From Pogonophryne albipinna (Eukaryota > Chordata > Actinopteri > Perciformes > Artedidraconidae), in the NCBI GenBank assembly GCA_028583405.1, contig CM053251.1:15782744-15846743 (forward strand): DNA of 64,000 bases, written 5' to 3'. The notes below the pieces were generated by a model. That model saw nothing but the letters and a program-made list of their open reading frames with translations. It was not told the DNA's origin and did not search any database. How positions within the stretch are numbered: the first letter of the stretch is position 1; each line of letters opens with the position of its first letter. The position numbers and the translations under genes were made by a program. Shown one piece after another: positions 48,869-62,604 of the stretch.

Positions 48869-50929
48869 ATTTGGCAGACTCAAGAAAAGTCTTCAGGAAA
48901 GTTCACACCAGTACTGTTGTAGAGAAACCATCATACAGTAAGCTTCAATTAACTAAAATATGCAAACTGAAATCAATGAAGCTTGATGAAGTGGTTACAT
49001 GATTGCTGCTAATTTACACATGCTGTATGAAATTGGTCTTTTGCATTTTGTACACAAATTGACTCTCATTCTAACTAACTACATCATTTTTAACCACAAC
49101 ACATTATTCTGTTGTTAAAATCAACTTCTCCTCATTGGTTTTCAAGATGAGATCAGATCTAACTTAGCCTACAAAGTTCAAGTCATTTTTGCCACCCAGG
49201 CATGTTCAGCTGACAGTGTGGTCGGTGGTTTCGCTCGTTATCATGGCCCTCCAGCTGTTAGAGATTTAAAAACAGGCACTTGTTAATAAATCCTGTCAAA
49301 TTACATGAAATACATACATGGTTCCAACACATAGAAACAGTTATCATTTTGATAGTATCAGCAGCCCTAACTGATGTTAATTTAAACATTGTATTAATCA
49401 CCTTTCTGGATTAAAAAAACGAGTTCAAGCTACGGGTGAGTGACATTTCACCCCATCTGCTGGTTGGAAGAAAAAGGACAATACTCCTACTGTACTCAAT
49501 ATGTATTACATGTGTGTACAAAGTCAAACTCTTTACACACACACAGGCAAAAGTTTGAGATGTTTCCATCAAGACTAACTTCCATCCCAGCTGTACAGCG
49601 CAGTGTGAACACAGCACTGTGGCAGCAGAGTCATAAACACAGCAGGGTTTGTGGTCTCTTCATTTAATCAGACAGTATAATCATGTTGTGTCTTTTTAAT
49701 CGTCCAACATCACACATTTTAAACTCAAACCACGGCCCCCTGTTGAGCTCCGTCTTTGGTTAAAGGACAAGTTACACACAGTACGTCTTCAGGGTTTTAG
49801 TTTGCAAGGAAAGGGAAAACAAACCTTCCTTCTGAAAGGGAAAAGCAGGGAGAAGTTTCTGAAGCTTCTCGGACACGTTTCTGTTAAAGTTACACTCTTT
49901 ATGACGGACAGAGAACATGGCAAACTGTGAGCATTGTTTTCATGACGCAGCTGTTTAGTGTTTTCTTTTGATAAGCTGAACATGAGCTTATCTCTCTGAC
50001 CTTTACCACTATAAAGTGCTGTGTTGCTCATTTATTTGTGTCTGACTAATGTATTCACGAACCCTATGCAGGCTCATTATTTACCAAGTGGATTCTGCTG
50101 ACCACACATTTGAATGGATAATTAATAGATAATTAGAAGAGGTCGTAATTAAACAATGAATCTCAGAAAACTGCTGAATTGAGAATTTTAATGTATATTT
50201 TTATCAAATATGTAGCTTCTGTCATGCATTGTGTAGCTGTGCACAGTTTTGTTAAAAAAAGTCGTGTGTCACCTACGGAAGCCCATTTCCATCACTGAGA
50301 GGACATTTTTGATGACTTACTAAATCATTATGATGACTTTATGTCATTATTTTTGACTAACTGTGTAATTATAATTAACACTCATTATTTAGAATTATTA
50401 TCTCAATTAAAATGAGATAATAATGAATTTAATAATTTCTTGACATATTAACTCAAAATAACGACCTAATGGACCTGCTTTCAGCAGTTGGGCTGCCGCA
50501 TGCACTTGACAGCTCAAACACATACACGTAGTAATTTTGATTCTAAACTGATGTTATTTAGCACATTCTTAGTTAAATCTGAAACTTGACTTAACTCTAA
50601 AGCCATGTCCGTCAGCATCATTGCAAAAGCCGACCTTGACTGGCTGCTAAACTGTAAGTCACACCGGAAGCTAACAAAACAAAGCTATATTAAGCTACCA
50701 TGATTTAAACACAATCTCATTGCGAATGCATAAGCCGTGGTTTAGGACCACAATTGAAGTTCCATTAACAGACAAACCAAACCTCAATGAAAATGGCATC
50801 TGCTCTGTCCTTGTTGCTGAACATTTTCCCCTGGTCATCCTCATATCACATGAATAATAAAACAAACAGCTTTACTGTTACATTGCTTGCAAGGCAAGAC
50901 ATTAAGAAAATGGCATTTAAAATCAGTCA
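48869..50929. other. intergenic, nothing recognised
   Basis: AT-rich sequence without a recognisable gene or repeat. Confidence 0.5.
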
Positions 50930-51510
50930 TTAAAAAGAAAAGCTAATAAAATAAACATTAAAAGAAAAAATACATGGATAAAAGTTACAGTGCAGTCTAA
51001 GATATGAATAGTTCAATTAAACATTAAAAGAAAAAATACATGGATAAAAGTTACAGTGCAGTTTAAGATGTAAATAGTTCAATTAAAAGCAGCGACAAAA
51101 AGATAAGTCTTCAGCCTGGATTTAAAAGTAGCCAGAGTTGCAGCGGACCTGCAGGTTTCTGGGAGTTTGTTCCAGATATTTGGAGCATAATAACTGAACG
51201 CTGCTTTACCATGTTTAGTTCTGACTCTGGGGACAGAAAGCTGACCAGTCCCTGAAGACCTGAGAGATCTGGATGGTTCATAATTTAGCAGGAGGTCAGA
51301 AATGTATTTTGGGCCTAAACCATTCAGGGCTTTATAAACCAGCAGCAGTATTTTGAAATCTATTCTTTGACACACAGGAAGCCAGTGTAAAGACTTCAGA
51401 ACAGGAGTGATGTGATCCACTTTCTTAGTGTTAGTGAGGACTCGAGCAGCGGCGTTCTGAATCAGCTGCAGCTTTCTAATAGATTTTTTAGTGAGACCTG
51501 TAAATGCAGG
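50930..51510 (-). mobile_element. 5'-truncated CR1/L2-like LINE
   Basis: The minus-strand frame 51513-51079 (144 codons) reads 'LQLIQNAAARVLTNTKK', 'VLKSLHWLPVCQRIDFKIL', 'YKALNGLG', 'YAPNIWNKLPETC', 'FKSRLKTYLF': the C-terminal end of a CR1/L2-type ORF2, intact in this part. The 3' UTR holds a tandem duplication of about 50 bp (50951-51000 and 51017-51066). Related to the copy at 18966 but more intact, so probably younger. Confidence 0.88.
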
Positions 51511-52806
51511 CAATTCGTGTGCTTTTCCCTCGCCAGGAGCCAGCTCGGGGTGTGGCTTTGGAGGATTTTGGCCGTCTGTATGTCACCGTAGGACGGGGGT
51601 GCATGCAAATGAACGGCGCACATTTGACAACATGCTCTTTTTCAGCAGGTGAGCGAGGTGTAGCCTATGTGAACAGTATTATTGAAATTGGCCAAAATCA
51701 TATATCAAATATACATATATAAATTGACATTAGAGAGTAGGCCTACTAAGGGAAAAAGTGCTATTATTAGCAGATTCAACAACCCCCTTATGTGCATTTA
51801 CTTAGTAGGCCTACTTCAAGATAACATTACTGATAATGTCTTCTCTGCTTCAAACGCCAACACACCACACTGCGCTATTCCTAAAGGTCCTTTGCAACTG
51901 TTATAACACCATGTATTCATTTAAATTGTCTTTTTAATGTAAATTATTTAATTAGAAAAGCGTGATGGAAAAGATAACTCCAGCATAACTATCCCCAGAG
52001 CGGTCAAACACACTGCTGACCCTGTAGGGGAGACTCTATAATTAAAGAAACACGTTATCTGCACCCATCAGTGTCCATCTTGCTTCATGAGCAAGAAATA
52101 CGGTCTTATGGGCTGAAAAAGGAAAGATTCATAGCATTATGTCATAGCATTGTTTGTACTAAGAACTCTTATAGTATGCCATAAACTGAAAACAGCTATC
52201 CTAACAATTGTTAAAAGAATATAATCCACCTAGCAGCACCTCTAAAGCTCAATAATGACCATATCTTTGTCAGGCGTAGCAGCTTCCTGGAGTCTCTTTT
52301 AGTTAACTGTCAACCTCGCTGTCACAAAATGACTTTAAAAATACTTTTCATGAATTAAAGTCAGCTTTCTGTAATTCTGACAGTCTAACCGCCTTAAATT
52401 GGGCTCTTTTCCACAGATCGCTCTCTACAGTCACTTATTTGAAGATGAGAAAAGAACAAATGTTTGTCCAATATGTTGTCTTCAGAAGTGTTTTGATGTC
52501 TCTGTGTGTGGGCATACATTGAAAGTTCTGGCACCAACTGGCAGACCTTCATGACTCCACTTTCACTGCTCTCTTGTAAGTGCTGCTGGCCTGACTTCAG
52601 TGTTTAACGGCGTCCAATTAGAGGTGAAGATACTTTGAAAGGTTAATGACATGGAGTCAGTTGGCTCTTGCTGTACTTCATTATTTCATGGGAGTAAAAA
52701 GGGGAGCAGTTGCAGTCATCACAGCTCTACTTTTATAGACAACTTTAAACAGACCCAGGCTTTGTTCATGCTAAGATGTTCTACATGGAGGGCCTCGTAA
52801 CAGTTC
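51511..52806. other. intergenic, nothing recognised
   Basis: No gene or repeat that I can name. Confidence 0.5.
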
Positions 52807-53244
52807 AACACACGTCTAACATACAACAGCCTGAAGTGAACACACACGCATCTTATGTACAACAGCATGAAGTGAACACACACACATCTAACATACAACA
52901 GCATGAAGTGAACACACACACATCTAACATACAACAGCCTGAAGTGAACACACACACACATCTTACGTACAACAGCATGAAGTGAACACACACGCATCTT
53001 ACGTACAACAGCATGAAGTGAACACACACGCATCTAACATACAACAGCATGAAGTGAACACACACACACATCTAACATACAACAGCCTGAAGTGAACACA
53101 CACGCACATCTAACATACAACAGCATGAAGTGAACACACACACATCTAACATACAACAGCATGAAGTGAACACACACACACATCTAACATACAACAGCCT
53201 GAAGTGAACACACACACACATCTAACATACAACAGCATGTAGTG

Positions 53245-53285
<41 letters not shown>

Positions 53286-54348
53286 CTAACATACAACAGC
53301 ATGTAGTGAACACACACACACATCTAACATACAACAGCCTGAAGTGAACACACACACATCTAACATACAACAGCCTGAAGTGAACACACACACGTCTTAC
53401 ATACAACAGCCTGAAGTGAACACACACACATCTAACATACAACAGCCTGAAGTGAACACACACACATCTAACATACAACAGCCTGAAGTGAACACACACA
53501 CGTCTTACATACAACAGCCTGAAGTGAACACACACACGTCTTACATACAACAGCCTGAAGTGAACACACACACGTCTTACATACAACAGCATGAAGTGAA
53601 CACACACACACACACATCTAACATACAACAGCCTGAAGTGAACACACACACGTCTTACATACAACAACATGAAGTGAACACACACACATCTAACATACAA
53701 CAACATGTCATGAACACACACACATCTAACATACAACAGCATGAAGTGAACACACACACATCTAACATACAACAGCATGAAGTGAACACACACATATCTA
53801 ACATACAACAACATGAAGTGAACACACACACACATCTAACATACAACAACATGTCATGAACACACACACATCTAACATACAACATGTAGTGCACACACAC
53901 ATCTTACGTACAACAGCATGAAGTGAACACACACACATATTACATACAACAGCATGAAGTGAACACACACACATCTAACATACAACAACATGTAGTGAAC
54001 ACACACACATCTAACATACACCAGCCTGAAGTGAGCACACACACATCTAACATACAACAGCCTGAAGTGAGCACACACACATCTAACATACAACAACATG
54101 TAGTGAACACACACACATCTAACATACAACAGCATGTAGTGAACACACACACATCTAACATACAACAGCATGTAGTGAACACACACACATCTAACATACA
54201 ACAGCATGTAGTGAACACACACACGTCTTACGTACAACAGCCTGAAGTGAACACACACACACACACATCTAACATACAACATGTAGTGAACACACACACG
54301 TCTAACATACAACAACATGTAGTGAACACACACACATCTTACGTACCC
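52807..54348. repeat. 36-bp minisatellite with embedded CA runs, about 40 units
   Basis: The unit is catctaacatacaacagc followed by atgaagtgaacacacaca. Units vary at a few positions: cct/cat, aag/tag, ctaacat/cttacgt. CA run length also varies, so unit length is about 34-42 bp with one CA expansion at 53243-53284. Because 36 is a multiple of three, long repetitive open frames appear on both strands ('MLLYVRCVCVHF' minus, 'NTHTSNIQQHE' plus). They are not genes. Confidence 0.95.
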
Positions 54349-54439
54349 ATCACTGTACCCTGTATGTAAGGGCTGGTTTGCTTTCACTAACTGTACGGAG
54401 GCTCAGTCACTGGTACATTTTTATATACAAAGCCATGTT

Positions 54440-54857
54440 ATGTTTATAAACTTCCATCTTATATCTGCTCCCTGATCTCACAGAAAATTGTAAGTGGCTA
54501 CTGCCTGAGATCGAATGCTGTGGTTTTATTAAATGTGCCAACTGCTAGGACTGTCTTAGGGAAGACAGCTTTTGGATGCGCAGCTCCTCTGTCTTGGAAT
54601 AGTCTGCAAATTAAATGGAAACTGAACAATCTGGTGCCACTAAATGTTTTTAAAGCTCGGTTGGATGCTAGTCAATCGGAAGCTATTGGTACCTGTTTAT
54701 GTGGATAATTATGTAAATGATGCTGTATGATGTCCTTTTGTTGTTCTATTTATGTTTTTATGTTTCATGTGGAACTACTTGAGCAGGTCTCCCTTGAAAA
54801 AGAGATCAATGATGTCAATGGGATTTATCTGTATAAATAAAGGTTTGAAATGAAATG
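54440..54857 (+). mobile_element. LINE 3'-end fragment within the minisatellite
   Basis: Codes for a LINE-type ORF2 end: 'AVVLLNVPTARTVLGKTAF', 'LSWNSLQIKWKLNN', 'FKARLDA', stop near 54707. This is followed by a 3' UTR ending ttgaaaaagagatcaatg...tataaataaagg and a short GAAAT tail. The minisatellite resumes directly after it, so it probably inserted into the array. Different family from the copies at 18966 and 50930. Confidence 0.7.
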
Positions 54858-54943
54858 AAGTGAACACACACACATCTAACATACAACATGTAGTGAACAC
54901 ACACACACATCTTACGTACAACAGCATGAAGTGAACACACACA
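54858..54943. repeat. remaining units of the 36-bp minisatellite
   Basis: About two and a half units of the same repeat as 52807-54348, beyond the LINE fragment. Confidence 0.9.
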
Positions 54944-57900
54944 CCAAAAAAGAAACAAATGACACTGTATCAGACTATTTGAATATTTTATTAATATGTA
55001 GAAAATGTATTAAAAAAGGAACTATATAGTACATGTTTAAGTCAAACTAGAGCTACATTTGACAGTAATCCTTAGTTTCAGCATATATAAGCTTCTCAAC
55101 AGTCAACAACGCATTTTCAACATTTACATTTCATGGCAAGATTTCAAATGAATGCAGTTTGAGTTTCTGGTTCATATTGGAAACGTCAACAAACGTGGTG
55201 TTTTGATCATTTAATTGACCTTTTAAAGCAAACCCAAATATCACATTTTCTTTTTGATATCTTAGAGGATCGTTTGTCATTATTAGATTAAATCGTTTTT
55301 CACAATGTTGCATCAGTAACAGAGACATTGGAAAATAAGTTAAATAAATAAGGGGAACATGTTTCCTGTTCTGTAGGAGGCTCAGTATGAATAAATAGTA
55401 ATACAGTGTGATACTCAGTTTTATGTTTAAATAACGGAGAAGGTTATCTATTTTCAAACCCTCCATTTAAAAGATAATAATACTGTAGTTGGCTTGAAAT
55501 GAGTAAAACAAATGATTTGGTCTTAATGTTAGACGGACTGTTATCATCATCATATCAAGAAAATATTCAAGCTCTTTAGTCTATGGAATTTCAAGGATGT
55601 TTTTTTTTTCATTACACAAGGGTTGCATTTGCTGAATTTCAATAGTTTTGTTTTCCTAAAAGCTTAATAAATAATTATCTTGAAATGAAAAATGGGATAG
55701 AAGCTTGTTTTAAGCAAGACAACGTGACTTCTTTTTTCTCATTGATTGACAAACATGGTTAAATTGATTGAATGATTGGAAACATTTGAAAACAAACAAT
55801 ATTATAGCATATCAGCATTCCTCTTTCCTCTATTTAAGAGCACCTTATATTTTGCCATGAGTAAAATCCCCCACAATACTAATAACATTCAGTTCCTTTT
55901 CTGCAAAGCTTCGTGACCTTTTGTTCAAAAATGCACTGAGGCAAACTTCATCTAAGTAGTTAATGAAATAAGTACACGGAGAATTCCCTACGCTACTATA
56001 AATCACAGAAAGAGATGGAGTGCATGAGAGGCTCTGAAACAGTCACTTTGACACGGGGACATAAATCAGACTGGGAAAGGTCACATGTTGAAACAGTTTG
56101 TTAAAATTATATGTTAGGTTATGCTGGTTTTTATTTTACCCTTGAAGGGCAATTTTACTGTTTTTCACAACAGTTTAGAGGCCTGATAAATCTATATTAT
56201 GTTATCAACATATCTTACTTTACAAACTATTTCAAGGGCGCCTTTTACCCAGTTCAGCAAAGAAACTACAGACACAAACATATTGCTATGACATTTGTTA
56301 TTTACCATCAGGCTCTTGATTGCATCCAGTCAACATGCATTGGTCTCCATCTGCCCTCGAACACAACAACGGTTAAAAATAAACTGTTAAAGGGGAAATG
56401 TTTCTGAATTAGTTTGCATCTAAAGGGGAACACATCAAAAGTCACATTATCTTCTACATGAGTATATTAGTAGTTTATAGAGGGGAGAGTCACCATTGTT
56501 TTCAAGTCTAATGAAGAAAAAAAAAACACAAATTAAAATGTACACAGTCGTATAATACAAGCCAGATTTCCTGGTTTGCTCAAAACAAAAAAGAAATAAA
56601 GAAACTGACAGGAGTACATAAGAATGAGATCTCCAGCTGGAAATATTGAATCTATGAGACAAAATGTTGCTTGCAGGGATGGTAGAATTTGTTTTCAATC
56701 GATTCAATTGTAGAATAAAAACATTTATTAATGGATGGTTTGAAGCCAGAGAGGAGATTTAGCCATTTATTTGATTTGACTTCAAACTCCTCAGAGATAA
56801 TTTCCCCTCCAACAGAGGAGGCGGGAAACTAAAACAAATTCTGTTTCCAATAAACCGCAGTCAACTAAACTCACTGGCACTGAACGCTCTGTGCGACAGT
56901 GTGAACGCTGAATGAAAAACAAAATGCTCGGTGGACATGCTGCAGATTATGCCTGCCCCACTAAAAGAAACATTCTCTGCCATGTTTGCTGATGTTATTG
57001 TTTCACCGGGGAGCTTCAATAGCGAGCTAGTTAAGAACGGCAGAGAAGAAAGAGTTGGCTCCTCTCCACCCTCTGTGCTGCCTCCTTTGTCGGGTTCATT
57101 TCAGTGTACAGTGGGGGAGAGGCCGGGCGAAAAACCCGCACTATGCCCACCCTGACTTTCTTCTGCATAGAATTTAGTGTTCACATTGCATAAACGCACA
57201 ACGCCAGGGGACACGATTACCATAAAAGTCCCTGAAAAGTGAGAATCTATTAATGCAGGAAAATGCTGCTTCAGTGACTTTGGTGACAAAACTGACTGGC
57301 ATCTTTCCAAGCTGCGGGTTGAAGCTCTATTATGCAGATCTTTGGTTACACCTCTCTGCAAGCAATCACTGCGCATACAGATATTAAGCGTTTGTTGTTT
57401 GGAAATAAATTCCAGGAAATAATATTTTAAAAGCCCACGGACGACTGAAGAAATCATTTAGCTGAACGGACAAGAATAGCTTTGCTGTGTTCCCACTCGT
57501 AGTGCACATACTGTCTCAGTGTGGCTACCAAAAATAATAAAGACTTTCTTTCTGCTTTAATAATGAACACAAATGATACCGTGGTAACAGTAACACAGAG
57601 GAATATGATAAATAAAACAGGTGGTAATGAAGCTGTTGCTGGTGCACGGCTTTGTGAAGGAGGAGTCTGGAGGTTTTCTTTTTTAAAGTTAATTTCATCT
57701 CTTATGTCCTTTATTTGTAATTACATTAACTTAATATAGGCTCCAATACCAAGGCATCAAATCATACTAAATAGATGGATTTTGCCACAATATTAGTTAT
57801 AAAAATATATTTATCTTACAGTTAAGGGTTTTAAGGGCATATACATTATGTTTCTTTTGTTAAAAGTGTTATTATTTCGGTTAAAATAACGTTAGCTCTT

Positions 57901-58403
57901 GCAGTCTTGAGGGCATTTCTGAGCACATTCCTATCCCAGGGAAAGGCAAATCACAGCATTAAAGGAAACAAAAAAGCTTCTTGGTTTGCCTTTCCATTTT
58001 TTTTTTACAGCAAATTCGAACCATTGTCATTCAAAGTGTTTAATAAATTACATACAGCGTCTTCTTTCATCTGAGTAGAAGTACAGCAGGGAGCTGAGAG
58101 AGAGATAAACGGAGCTCGGTCATTGTTTCGTTATCTGCTATGTCGTGTTCTCATCGATGGTTAGAAACAGTTTCTGCATGTTAGTTATATATTATTAATA
58201 ATGGGGTTTTATTATTTTACAACAGAAGATGAATCAAATATTAGTATCTTTTTGTCATAACCCTTTCTTTTTCTTTGCAGCCTCACTAAAAGGCGTTACA
58301 ACGCTCATCAGTGAGACACACAGATAGCAGAAACTCATCAGTGAACAGCCTCCGACCTGCGTTTATCTGTGACTCTGGGCCGGGTGGGGGGGGGGGGCTT
58401 TGT
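54944..58403. other. tnr 3' flank, nothing else recognised
   Basis: AT-rich. The part near 58403 is the tnr 3' UTR. No other gene or transposon recognised. Confidence 0.5.
58208..58213 (-). promoter_or_regulatory. first AATAAA downstream of tnr
   Basis: Plus-strand tttatt, about 190 bp past the tnr stop codon on the minus strand. It is the nearest canonical poly(A) hexamer I find. Longer 3' UTRs are possible. Confidence 0.35.
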
Positions 58404-58526
58404 TTACAATCCAGGAGCGGACCGCCTCCTCTTGCTGCTGATGCTGCGGAAGTTGAACGGCCTCATCTTCATCTCCACGGCAGGAATAGAGAACTCATGG
58501 CCTTTCCAGTGGTACCAGTTAATGCC
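58404..58526 (-). CDS. tnr: tnr last coding exon: end of the fibrinogen globe
   Basis: Acceptor tcttacag, phase 0 start, stop TAA at 58404-58406. Encodes '[19 protein letters not shown]', '[11 protein letters not shown]' and the basic end '[10 protein letters not shown]'. 40 residues; the equivalent tnn exon encodes 49. Confidence 0.95.
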   Translation of the reverse strand, partial: GINWYHWKGHEFSIPAVEMKMRPFNFRSISSKRRRSAPGL

Positions 58527-58576
58527 CTGTAAGAGTGACAAGAGGGGTTTCAGAAGCAGAGTCAATCAACAGGGTG

Positions 58577-58771
58577 TTTAAAGGTGACATCATAAAGTGG
58601 CCAAAATCTGATCAGCTCATTTTCAGACAGGTTTTTATATAAATGGATCAGGACAAAAAGAGAGAGAATCTTTTCTCCTGAAACTTTCAAAAACTCTTTA
58701 AACAGAGGGGACACATGTTTCTGTATAAAAGACAAGAAAAAGTGGATTTTGCATAATAGGTGACATTTAAG
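58577..58771. mobile_element. internally deleted MITE copy, 195 bp
   Basis: Begins ttaaaggtgac and ends gcataataggtgac. Its body matches 61440-61626 almost base for base (ctcattttcagacaggtttt and more), but the first 300 bp of the full copy are missing. Same orientation as the full copy. Confidence 0.8.
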
Positions 58772-61117
58772 GTGAGGGGAAATGACAGAAAAATGTTCAA
58801 TAAAAAGGAAGGAGGAAATGTAACACTCAGAAAAGTGTCTGAAAGCACAAATCCTTACTTAAGAGCTAGCACTAGCATGAATTCAGTGTAATTATAGTCT
58901 CACTCCATCCCCGCTAATCCACCACCTCCAAACCTTCCAATTTGCAGCTCTACACTGAGAGGCACTTTGTCCTTGCGTGTCGTTATGCCTGTCCATCTCT
59001 GCTCCTACCTGCTCTCATTTCATGTTATCACACAATAAAGACGGCGGGCCAGAGCGCCGAGGGAGAAGCAGTGGTGCTCCGGGGCTTTGTAGTTCAGCCT
59101 AATCACAGCTTCACACAACACCTCGCTCTCTTTGTCCAGCCATTACAGCACCGAGCTGAGAGAGAGCCACATCACACACTCGTCAAAAAGAAACGGACAA
59201 GCACTCAACTCTCACTGCCACATCACACAGAGGGAGCCTCAGTGTGATCACACGTGTGCATGATGTTTGTTTCCCTCACATGGTTCTATAATTGGAATAC
59301 TGTATGCTGCCCTTTTTAAACATGTCTTCAAGTCTATATTAGCATTCATGGGGTCACCTGATCATTTTGAAAAGATTTTATTTGTATTTAAATATTCTAA
59401 TACATTTCCTTACAAAACTCATTTGAATTTAGTTTGTGACACTAAATGAACCTATTTTGTAGTTGATTAAACTTGTTATGAGTTGTAAACCTGCAACATG
59501 TCTCTAAATGAAATGTTCTGGTGTTTTTATTTGAACTATTTCCTCTTGAAGACCATCATGTAATATCTCCCTACTACTCTGACTGCTTCATACCTGAGCT
59601 GGCACTATTTTTATTGTTGTTTAAAAAAAAAATGTATGTCTTGTAATTGCTTTGTTGAGGAACCTGTCACCCAAGTTTTTCATCATAAGATACTACAGCG
59701 TAGTTGTGTATATGATATGACAATAAACAGAACATTCGGTTCCAAACTACTACATTTAAATTTAAATAATGCCATTAATTTTCCATAATTATACAAGTTT
59801 AATAACATATTTTAAATTGTGTGATTTTATTTCAGTTTCTAGTGACAAATATTTCTGACAATATATCCCATTTTCTCCTTAAACATATATTTAATTTGAA
59901 TGTCTGAATCAAAGCATTAACCTCCAACAGCTGACTCAAAAACAATACACTGTATGTTCTCACTGGTATGAGTGTTTGGAGCCAAACAGATGAAACAGGA
60001 TCTTCTGCTCAATCACAAATGAGTGTCCCTGAGTTTAATCAAAATTGCTGTGACAGTGTTAGCCTTTTTTTTTTTACCATTCATTACAGCTCCTCATTCA
60101 GGCCAATCAGTGTAACGGAGTATCGAGATGCATGTCTACAGCAAATCTCATGTAATTACATTTATTATTAGCCCTTTAAATGTAATGATGTTATCCTTTC
60201 AATCACACTGCTGTAAATGTCTATGTGAATTTTGTAAATGCCACAATACAGTGCCTGTCTTGGAGCAGTGCAGATAGTTTGACGTTTTGTGCGTAATGTG
60301 CTCAGTTTTAGTGACACCATCTGATTGTTATGCTGTAAACCTTGAATGTACCGGTTCATATCATTAAAAAAGTGTCTCTGAATATGTGGACTGCAGCTTC
60401 TGTTGACGCGTTTAAAAAGCATCTGAAGACACACTTATTTAAATGTAATAATTTGTAGTCTAGTAGAGCGCTTTCTGATACTGTTCTTTAAAAGATGAAA
60501 AACGTACTTGCTTACACCAAAAAACTTAAATAGAACATTTGTGGAGCTCGAAGGAATGTGGAAACACATTTAAAACATTTAATAGGAATGTGTATTTCCA
60601 GAAACTGTATCCAGCTTTGAATAATCCTCAGAAATTGAAGTCAGCATTTTTCTAAACTACTTTCGAAATGGAGAAGTTCCTCAATTCCTCTAATTTCGTA
60701 CCGTTTTTTAAACCAAAATACACCCTGGCCTCAGATGCCCTGTGTGGTTATTAAAGGAACGCGCATGTATTCATGAATATGAAAGCTCAAAACTAAAATA
60801 ACGATGATAGGTGGGTTAGGGTTAGAACCTGGACCACAAGTTTGGGTAATAAAGCTCCCCCACCTCCAGGCCCTTATCATGTCACATTAATGTGCTTCGG
60901 TGCTGCATATTCCCAAACAGAATTTCAATTTAATTAGCACAAATGAGTTTACACCAAGCTACACCTGGAGTTCTGGGGCAGCTGTCTACTTGGCCATGCT
61001 GTTAATCAATCCTCGTCTTGTATCCACCCTCGACACAGTCCAACAAATTGGGAGGGGTCTTTTTGTAAATTGGATCAACAAACCCTTTTTTCACCACAAA
61101 ATCAGTTTTTGACTTTA

Positions 61118-61626
61118 AGGTCGCCTATTATACTGTTTTTCATCAATATATTATAGGTCTCAGTTACATACAAAACATGTCTCTGAAGTCTTTGGCTCGA
61201 AATACCAAACAGATCATGCATTGTAGTATCCCATAATCCCCTCTGTTTCAGCCCTGTTTCAAAAGTGCTGATTCTCTGTCTGTTACTTTAGATGAACATA
61301 AGGAGCCCCTCCCCACGCCCCTCTGAGAGATATTTGGTTAAAAAGAACACAATGGTGCTCCAGGAGGAGATTCAGGTGATAAGGTGGGGGGGGGGGTTAC
61401 CTTGGTTGGTTTTTAGATAATGGTTACACAAGCCAAAAAAACATTATGACATCACAAAGTGGCCAAAATCGGATCTGCTCATTTTCAGACAGGTTTTTAT
61501 ATAAATGGATCAGGACAAAAAGAGAACAAATATTTTTTCCTGAAACTTTCAGAATCTCTTTACACAGAGGGGACACATGTTTCTGTATCAAAGACATGAA
61601 AAAGTGTATTTTGCATAATAGATGAC
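61118..61626. mobile_element. full-length MITE copy, about 510 bp
   Basis: Ends ttaaggtcgcctattatac and (reverse complement of the right end) aaggtcatctattatgc form the TIRs. It contains a poly-G run at 61386-61395. Family resemblance to the TTAA MITE at 35264. It ends about 42 bp from the splice donor of the next tnr exon. Confidence 0.78.
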
Positions 61627-61648
61627 CTTCTTGCTCTATTATTTATCA

Positions 61649-62442
<794 letters not shown>

Positions 62443-62604
62443 CAGCGGTGCCGTTGTACTCTCCTATTCTGAGCTTGAAGAGGCTTCTCGCGTCTCCAAG
62501 GGAGAATTTGTCATAGTTGGCGTAGACTGACTCCTGTCCGTCCTTCATGTCAATTCTCAGCTCATAGCGGCCCTGACCAGCAATCTTCTGGATGTTGTCT
62601 AGAC
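62443..62604 (-). CDS. tnr: tnr exon: fibrinogen globe, middle part
   Basis: Acceptor ctccacag, donor gtacgt, 162 bp, phase 1-1. Encodes '[19 protein letters not shown]', '[19 protein letters not shown]' and 'IGEYNGTAG'. The next upstream exon (containing the GGGW and EFW motifs) is not in the window. Confidence 0.96.

Noticed and set aside
51079..51513. 144-codon frame as a host gene
   Set aside because: It is the end of a LINE ORF2 (LHWLPV, WNKLP and FKSRLKTYLF motifs), so it is listed as a mobile element.
52807..54348. Regular repeat array with CRISPR-like appearance
   Set aside because: No unique spacers: the 'spacer' is the same CA-rich sequence each time, and the setting is vertebrate.
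52719..54387. Open frames of up to 229 codons with repeated 'MLLYVRCVCVHF' and, on the other strand, 'NTHTSNIQQHE'
   Set aside because: Translation of a tandem repeat whose unit is a multiple of three; open on both strands and with no start or splice context.
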